Of a DNA stretch of 10,790 bases, positions 7,619 to 10,790 are shown one piece after another. The DNA is from CADCWF01 sp903864575. Its GTDB lineage: Bacteria > Chloroflexota > Chloroflexia > Thermomicrobiales > UBA6265. The notes under the pieces are model-generated. The model was not told where the DNA came from and did no database searches. It saw only the letters and a list, made by a program, of their open reading frames with translations. The first letter of the stretch is position 1. Each line of letters opens with the position of its first letter. The stretch lies in NCBI GenBank assembly GCA_040376155.1, contig JBEIRG010000115.1, positions 1 through 10,790 on the forward strand. Reading direction: 5' to 3'. The position numbers and the translations under genes were made by a program.

Positions 7619-8611
7619 ATGTCCAGGTCCCGACCCGTTGTAGCCGTCACTCGTCGCATTCCCGAAGCCGGATTGCGGATTGTCCGGGAAGCGACGGACA
7701 TGCGACTCTGGGAGCAGGAGTTGCCGCCAGGCCCTGAGGAACTGGCAAAACTCCTCCACGGCTGCGACGGTGCCTTGACCCTGCTCACCGACCGCATCGA
7801 CGGTGACGTACTTGATCGGGAACCACAGCTCCGGGTGATCAGCAACTTCGCTGTCGGATTTGACAACGTTGATGTCCCGGCAGCCACCGAGCGCGGCGTG
7901 GCGGTCTGCAACACACCCGGAGTGCTGACCGACGCGACCGCCGACGCCACGTGGTCCCTGCTCATGACAGCCGCACGCCGGGTGGTTGAAGGGGTGGAAT
8001 ACGTCCGGGCCGGCAAGTGGAAAACCTGGGGGCCAACGCTCCTCCTCGGTCAGCAGGTAACCGGTGCGACGATCGGCATCGTCGGATTCGGGAGGATCGG
8101 TCGCGAGGTTGCCAGGCGCGCACGTGGCTTCAACATGGACGTGCTGATCTTCGACACTTACCGTGACGAGGCCGCCGAGCGTGAACTTGGCGTCAGGTAC
8201 ATGCCGCTCGATGACCTGTTGCGAACATCGGATTTCGTAACGCTGCACGTCGCGCTTACACCGGAAACGCGGCATTTGATCGGACCCCGTGAATTCGGCC
8301 TGATGAAGCGCACGGCAGTCCTGATCAACGCCGCACGCGGTCCCGTGGTGGACACCGCCGCCCTCACCGCGGCTCTGCGCGATGGGGAGATATTCGCCGC
8401 GGGTTTGGATGTGACCGATCCCGAACCGCTGCCAGCCGATCATCCCCTCGTCTCCCTTCCAAACTGCACCATCGTTCCTCACACCGCATCCGCAACGGTC
8501 CAGACCCGCGATGCGATGGCGGTCCTTGCTGCCCGGAATCTCCTTGCGGTGCTGGAAGGAGCCACGCCGCCGGCGTGCGTGAATCCGGAAGTTCTTGGAT
8601 CGCGGGGCTGA
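7619..8611 (+). CDS. D-2-hydroxyacid dehydrogenase (glyoxylate/hydroxypyruvate reductase type)
   Basis: A 330-residue NAD(P)-dependent enzyme of the D-isomer-specific 2-hydroxyacid dehydrogenase family, cytosolic. It should interconvert a 2-keto acid such as glyoxylate or hydroxypyruvate with its D-2-hydroxy acid. Seen: the substrate loop NFAVGFDNVDV (76-86), the Rossmann glycine motif GFGRIG (156-161), an acidic D179 at the end of the second Rossmann strand (usually NAD preference), and the catalytic set R240 (NAARG), E269 (DPEP) and H288 (PHTAS). The segment FAVGFDNVD and overall length best fit glycerate dehydrogenase/glyoxylate reductase (GyaR-like) rather than phosphoglycerate dehydrogenase, which normally carries an ACT domain. 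The ATG at 7619 has AAGGAGG at 7605-7611, 7 nt upstream, the strongest SD in the window. The exact substrate is not determined. Confidence 0.93.
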   Translation: MSRSRPVVAVTRRIPEAGLRIVREATDMRLWEQELPPGPEELAKLLHGCDGALTLLTDRIDGDVLDREPQLRVISNFAVGFDNVDVPAATERGVAVCNTPGVLTDATADATWSLLMTAARRVVEGVEYVRAGKWKTWGPTLLLGQQVTGATIGIVGFGRIGREVARRARGFNMDVLIFDTYRDEAAERELGVRYMPLDDLLRTSDFVTLHVALTPETRHLIGPREFGLMKRTAVLINAARGPVVDTAALTAALRDGEIFAAGLDVTDPEPLPADHPLVSLPNCTIVPHTASATVQTRDAMAVLAARNLLAVLEGATPPACVNPEVLGSRG

Positions 8612-8649
8612 TGGAGCCGCCGTTTTCAGGCAGACTTTTCGACATCTGA

Positions 8650-8706
8650 CGAGAACCTCGACACCCGGCTCGGCAAGAGTTGCCATGCCGGGTGTCGAGG
8701 TTCTCG
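8650..8706. repeat. 20-bp perfect inverted repeat, likely tailless terminator after the dehydrogenase gene
   Basis: The arm 8650-8669 (CGAGAACCTCGACACCCGGC) is exactly complementary to 8687-8706. Inside, after a 2x2 mismatch, GGCAA (8672-8676) pairs with TTGCC (8680-8684) around GAG. It begins 38 nt after the dehydrogenase stop, the usual place for a terminator, but no T-run follows on either strand. A bidirectional terminator, a processed RNA hairpin or a palindromic mobile repeat are the alternatives. Confidence 0.75.
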
Positions 8707-8844
8707 CGCTCGCTGGGCTGGAATGGAATCAGCCATCTCGCACTCACGAACGCCCCACCATCGCGCGGGGTCGTGTACTCCGAAGGGTGCAATTCTGGAT
8801 AGGTATCCATTCCCACCTTGCGCCGCATGTCGTTGAATATCAGC

Positions 8845-8877
8845 GGTGGCCGGTTTCAGCGATGAAACCAGGTCACC
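8845..8877. repeat. Bulged 14-bp stem-loop with GNRA tetraloop
   Basis: GGTTTCA (8852-8858) pairs perfectly with TGAAACC (8863-8869) around GCGA, a GNRA-class tetraloop when read as plus-strand RNA. After a single bulged A (8870), GGTGGCC (8845-8851) pairs with GGTCACC (8871-8877) with one G-U. The bulge, wobble and GNRA cap suggest RNA structure rather than a protein-binding palindrome. No known riboswitch was recognised. Confidence 0.5.
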
Positions 8878-8913
8878 CGCAACAGGCCCGCAACCACGCG
8901 GAAATTGCGCCCC

Positions 8914-8958
8914 GTCAGATCTGACCGCTCCCCTGCGGACACCACACAGGAGGGAGCG
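8914..8958. repeat. 12-bp palindrome next to a GC stem-loop
   Basis: GTCAGATCTGAC (8914-8925) is a perfect 12-bp palindrome. It directly abuts CGCTCCC (8926-8932), which pairs with GGGAGCG (8952-8958); an inner CTG/CAG pairing can extend the stem. No T-run follows. It lies just upstream of the putative promoter region of the collagen-like gene. Confidence 0.5.
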
Positions 8959-8964
8959 CAATAC

Positions 8965-9000
8965 TTGACTCATTGATACAGCAGAACATTAGTTCAATGA
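8965..9000 (+). promoter_or_regulatory. -35-like box flanked by a spaced inverted repeat, possible operator
   Basis: TTGACT (8965-8970) is a 5-of-6 match to a -35 box, though the -10 expected about 17 bp later (ATTAGT at 8988) is poor. TCATTGA (8970-8976) and TCAATGA (8994-9000) are perfect inverted copies 24 bp apart start to start and overlap this box. They could be half-sites for a dimeric regulator of the collagen-like gene. Inference from symmetry and position. Confidence 0.3.
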
Positions 9001-9007
9001 TCCTCTA

Positions 9008-9037
9008 TTGTGATGGATGACCGCCCATTCATAGAAT
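9008..9037 (+). promoter_or_regulatory. Predicted promoter of the collagen-like gene
   Basis: TTGTGA (9008-9013, 4 of 6) and TAGAAT (9032-9037, 5 of 6) are 18 bp apart in an AT-richer patch. Transcription would begin near 9044, giving a leader of about 95 nt before the ATG at 9138. Confidence 0.4.
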
Positions 9038-9137
9038 CACGTTCGCTCTGCATGGCGGCAGGGCGGGTGGCGCCGGAGATTCAATGTCGAACGGGTGCGA
9101 TCAGCAGCGTTCGATGGCCGGCTTGGCGGAGGGTCAC

Positions 9138-10790
9138 ATGCGAGACAAATCACCATTTGATCGGTTGGGCGACGCATTGAACAACCTGCTCGGGGGCGCC
9201 GGGTGGGGCTTTGCTCCACCGGCACTGGCAGGCGCGAGCTCGGGCAGTCCGTCCGCCTCCATGCCTCACCGCGACGCCGATGCTAAGCAGGACCATGTCA
9301 TGGCCTTCGCAGGGAGGCGCGGCTTCTTCGGTTCGATCGCCAACTTCTTCGACGACCCGTGCGATGACGAGACTGGGCGACACGTTGGCTGCCAATGCGA
9401 GTACGACAAACAGTGCGAGTCAGGGGAGTGCTACAACGGCGTTTGCGTTCCGGTGTTCACCGCATACGTCGCCGGGACCGCCGAGTACAACCGGTTCTGC
9501 ACCGGCGGCGGGACCCTCCCGGTGGGCTGCCCCTGCAGGGTGGACGAAAACTGCGAAAGTGGCCGCTGCCACCATGACATTTGCGTGCCTCCGATGGGAG
9601 GCATCCTGACCTCTTTCCTCACCGAGACCACCGTGTACCAGGAGCTTTGCTCCGCCGATCGCGGTCGCCCGGCCGGATGCCTTTGCACGTTTGACTGGGA
9701 GTGCGAATCAGGCGACTGTGAGGAAGGCGTCTGCCAAGTGGTTGGTGTCGCGGGCAAAGGCGAACTGACCGTCGGCGGAGTCGCGCTCGCAACAGGACTG
9801 CATGGCGCACGAGAGGCGCTCGAAGGTCACACCCACCACGTCGAGGTCGAGCACGAGGGAATTGCCGCTTCAGGCGCGGCGATGGGTCTTCGCGCTGGCG
9901 GCGAGGTCGCCGCGGTTGCCGGCGCTCGCGGCGCCGCCGGGCCGATGGGGCCGATGGGGCCACGCGGTGAACAGGGCCCGCAGGGCGCTCCGGGGCAGAT
10001 GGGTCCGAAGGGCGAAATGGGCCCGCGCGGCGAAATGGGCCCGAAGGGTGAAATGGGCCCGCGCGGTGAGATGGGTCTGAAGGGCGAGCCCGGTTCGCAT
10101 GGTGCGGCTGGACTGGTGGGCGCCGTTGGCGCGATCGGTCCGGCTGGCGCGCGCGGTGAGCGCGGTGAGATGGGCCCGATGGGTCCGCGCGGCGAAATGG
10201 GTCCCCAGGGCCACCGTGGAGCCGACGGCGCGGCTGGCGCGCATGGTGCGAAGGGTGAGCCCGGAGCGCGCGGCGAAATGGGTCCGCAGGGCCATCGAGG
10301 CGCTGATGGCGCGGCTGGCGCACATGGAGCCCCTGGAGCTAAGGGCGACATGGGTCCGCAGGGCCATCGAGGCGCTGATGGCGCGGCTGGCGCGCATGGA
10401 GCCCCTGGAGCTAAGGGCGACATGGGTCCGCAGGGCCATCGGGGCGCTGATGGCGCGGCTGGCGCGCACGGCGCACCCGGAGCCAAGGGCGACATGGGCC
10501 CCCAGGGACACCGTGGAGCCGACGGCGCGCATGGCGCCAAGGGCGACATGGGTCCACAGGGTCTGAAGGGCGAAGCTGGCGCGCACGGCGCTCCCGGCGC
10601 AAAGGGCGACATGGGTCCGCAGGGTCCGAAGGGCGAAGCTGGCGCGCATGGCGCGGCCGGCGCGAAGGGTGAACCCGGCGCGCACGGCGCGAAGGGCGAG
10701 CCCGGCGCTCGCGGCGAAATGGGTCCGCAGGGCCATCGAGGCGCTGATGGCGCGGCTGGCGCGCATGGAGCCAAGGGCGAAATGGGCCCG
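9138..10790 (+). CDS. Collagen-like protein with three hexacysteine repeats (runs off right edge)
   Basis: 551 codons are visible with no stop. Order: N-terminus MRDKSPFDRLGDALNNLLGG and a low-complexity stretch (1-57); three cysteine-rich repeats (75-103, 121-149, 171-199), each exactly C-x9-C-x-C-x5-C-x4-C-x4-C with a CESG core; a linker (200-261) with a His cluster HTHHVEVEHE; then Gly-X-Y from G262 to the edge, 96 full triplets without a break. Collagen-like proteins form trimers and usually act outside the cell or on surfaces; the disulfide-rich repeats also point to an oxidising place. No clear signal peptide is seen: the weakly hydrophobic residues 16-33 are the only candidate. The ATG at 9138 has GGAGGG 4 nt upstream. 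In-frame ATGs at 9114 and 9084 (GGAG 5 nt upstream) are alternatives that would add 8 or 18 residues. The C-terminal domain, which often drives trimerisation, is outside the window. Function unknown. Confidence 0.9.
   Translation, partial: MRDKSPFDRLGDALNNLLGGAGWGFAPPALAGASSGSPSASMPHRDADAKQDHVMAFAGRRGFFGSIANFFDDPCDDETGRHVGCQCEYDKQCESGECYNGVCVPVFTAYVAGTAEYNRFCTGGGTLPVGCPCRVDENCESGRCHHDICVPPMGGILTSFLTETTVYQELCSADRGRPAGCLCTFDWECESGDCEEGVCQVVGVAGKGELTVGGVALATGLHGAREALEGHTHHVEVEHEGIAASGAAMGLRAGGEVAAVAGARGAAGPMGPMGPRGEQGPQGAPGQMGPKGEMGPRGEMGPKGEMGPRGEMGLKGEPGSHGAAGLVGAVGAIGPAGARGERGEMGPMGPRGEMGPQGHRGADGAAGAHGAKGEPGARGEMGPQGHRGADGAAGAHGAPGAKGDMGPQGHRGADGAAGAHGAPGAKGDMGPQGHRGADGAAGAHGAPGAKGDMGPQGHRGADGAHGAKGDMGPQGLKGEAGAHGAPGAKGDMGPQGPKGEAGAHGAAGAKGEPGAHGAKGEPGARGEMGPQGHRGADGAAGAHGAKGEMGP
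9360..9734 (+). repeat. Three hexacysteine repeats in the collagen-like protein
   Basis: Codons 75-103, 121-149 and 171-199 encode three copies of C-x9-G-C-x-C-x5-CESG-x-C-x4-C with identical Cys spacing, separated by 17 and 21 residues. Beyond the cysteines, shared residues are the Gly before Cys2 and the ESG after Cys4. The core resembles the CxxDxxC-xSGxC patterns of Dickkopf-like cysteine-rich domains; that similarity is by eye only. Confidence 0.8.
10281..10550 (+). repeat. 72-bp tandem repeats in the collagen helix
   Basis: Three units, 10281-10352, 10353-10424 and 10425-10496, each encode the same eight Gly-X-Y triplets (starting GPQ-GHR-GAD, ending GAK-GDM). Units 1 and 2 differ at 1 of 72 bases; unit 3 differs from unit 2 at about seven, all synonymous. 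A shortened six-triplet copy follows (10497-10550), and another related copy begins at 10722. Confidence 0.9.

Larger units (their letters stand above)
8612..9137. other. Gene-poor 526-bp stretch with many inverted repeats
   Basis: No convincing gene was found here. Going rightward it holds a 20-bp stem (8650-8706), a TGGATA-GG-TATCCA palindrome (8796-8809), a bulged 14-bp stem with a GCGA tetraloop (8845-8877), the 12-bp palindrome GTCAGATCTGAC (8914-8925), a 7-bp stem CGCTCCC/GGGAGCG (8926-8932 and 8952-8958), then an AT-richer patch (about 8959-9040) with promoter-like boxes. A minus-strand frame from about 8810 has plausible coding bias but no family match (see findings). Confidence 0.6.

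Noticed and set aside
7559..8686. 375-codon minus-strand open frame
   Set aside because: It is antisense to the well-supported hydroxyacid dehydrogenase and starts inside the long inverted repeat; no recognisable motifs.
8859..8900. GATGAAACC followed by GCAACC, reminiscent of the SAM-I riboswitch core
   Set aside because: The other conserved helices and spacing of SAM-I are absent, and the following gene is not sulfur related.
8595..8924. 109-codon plus-strand open frame after the dehydrogenase
   Set aside because: No SD, overlaps the dehydrogenase end and the long hairpin, and shows no family features.
9309..9335. GRRGFFG in the collagen-like protein resembling a twin-arginine motif
   Set aside because: It lies near residue 60, is followed by only a few hydrophobic residues and then acidic ones, so it cannot act as a Tat signal from this start.
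9827..10774. Long minus-strand open frames (315 and 298 codons) opposite the collagen repeats, rich in Pro/Ala/Ser
   Set aside because: The 9-bp period of Gly-X-Y coding removes stops from the other frames. There is no start signal or family match, and the plus-strand frame is clearly the coding one.
1..10790. tRNA, rRNA, CRISPR arrays, insertion sequences
   Set aside because: I looked for and saw no cloverleaf, rRNA-like segment, spaced direct-repeat array or transposase motif. The only direct repeats are within the collagen coding region.

Overview
The window looks like chromosomal DNA from a GC-rich bacterium. A Chloroflexota origin, of the Thermomicrobia type, is my best guess. It rests on the GC-rich codon use, a compact Fur-sufC-sufB-sufD-sufS operon without IscR, and a protein that joins cysteine-knot-like repeats to a collagen helix. 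This assignment is inference; no marker gene in the window settles it.

Left half (1-4787, minus strand): one SUF iron-sulfur cluster assembly operon read right to left. A Fur-family metalloregulator (GTG start at 4787) is followed by sufC (ATPase), sufB and sufD (scaffold) and the N-terminal half of sufS (cysteine desulfurase), which runs off the left edge. A promoter-like pair and a 19-bp Fur-box-like palindrome lie just upstream of the regulator, so the operon is probably self-regulated by metal. All four intercistronic gaps are 48-79 bp long and contain GC-rich inverted repeats.

Right half (4989-10790, plus strand): first comes an 844-residue multidomain protein with an N-terminal five-bladed-propeller (GH130-like) region, an acidic low-complexity linker, a GT2-type glycosyltransferase with a D-T-D motif, and C-terminal TPR-like helices. 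Next, behind a terminator-like hairpin, is a D-2-hydroxyacid dehydrogenase (glyoxylate/hydroxypyruvate reductase type). A gene-poor stretch of 526 bp follows, rich in inverted repeats: a 20-bp perfect stem, a 14-bp stem capped by a GNRA tetraloop, a 12-bp palindrome and others, with an AT-richer promoter region at its end.

The last gene (9138 to the right edge) encodes a collagen-like protein. It has three hexacysteine repeats with identical spacing, a His-rich linker, and at least 96 uninterrupted Gly-X-Y triplets that run out of the window. This protein is the most unusual item: the helix has no Thr, is rich in His and Met, and every Y-position Lys is followed by Gly-Glu or Gly-Asp. The glycosyltransferase gene upstream is a possible, unproven, partner for cell-surface modification.
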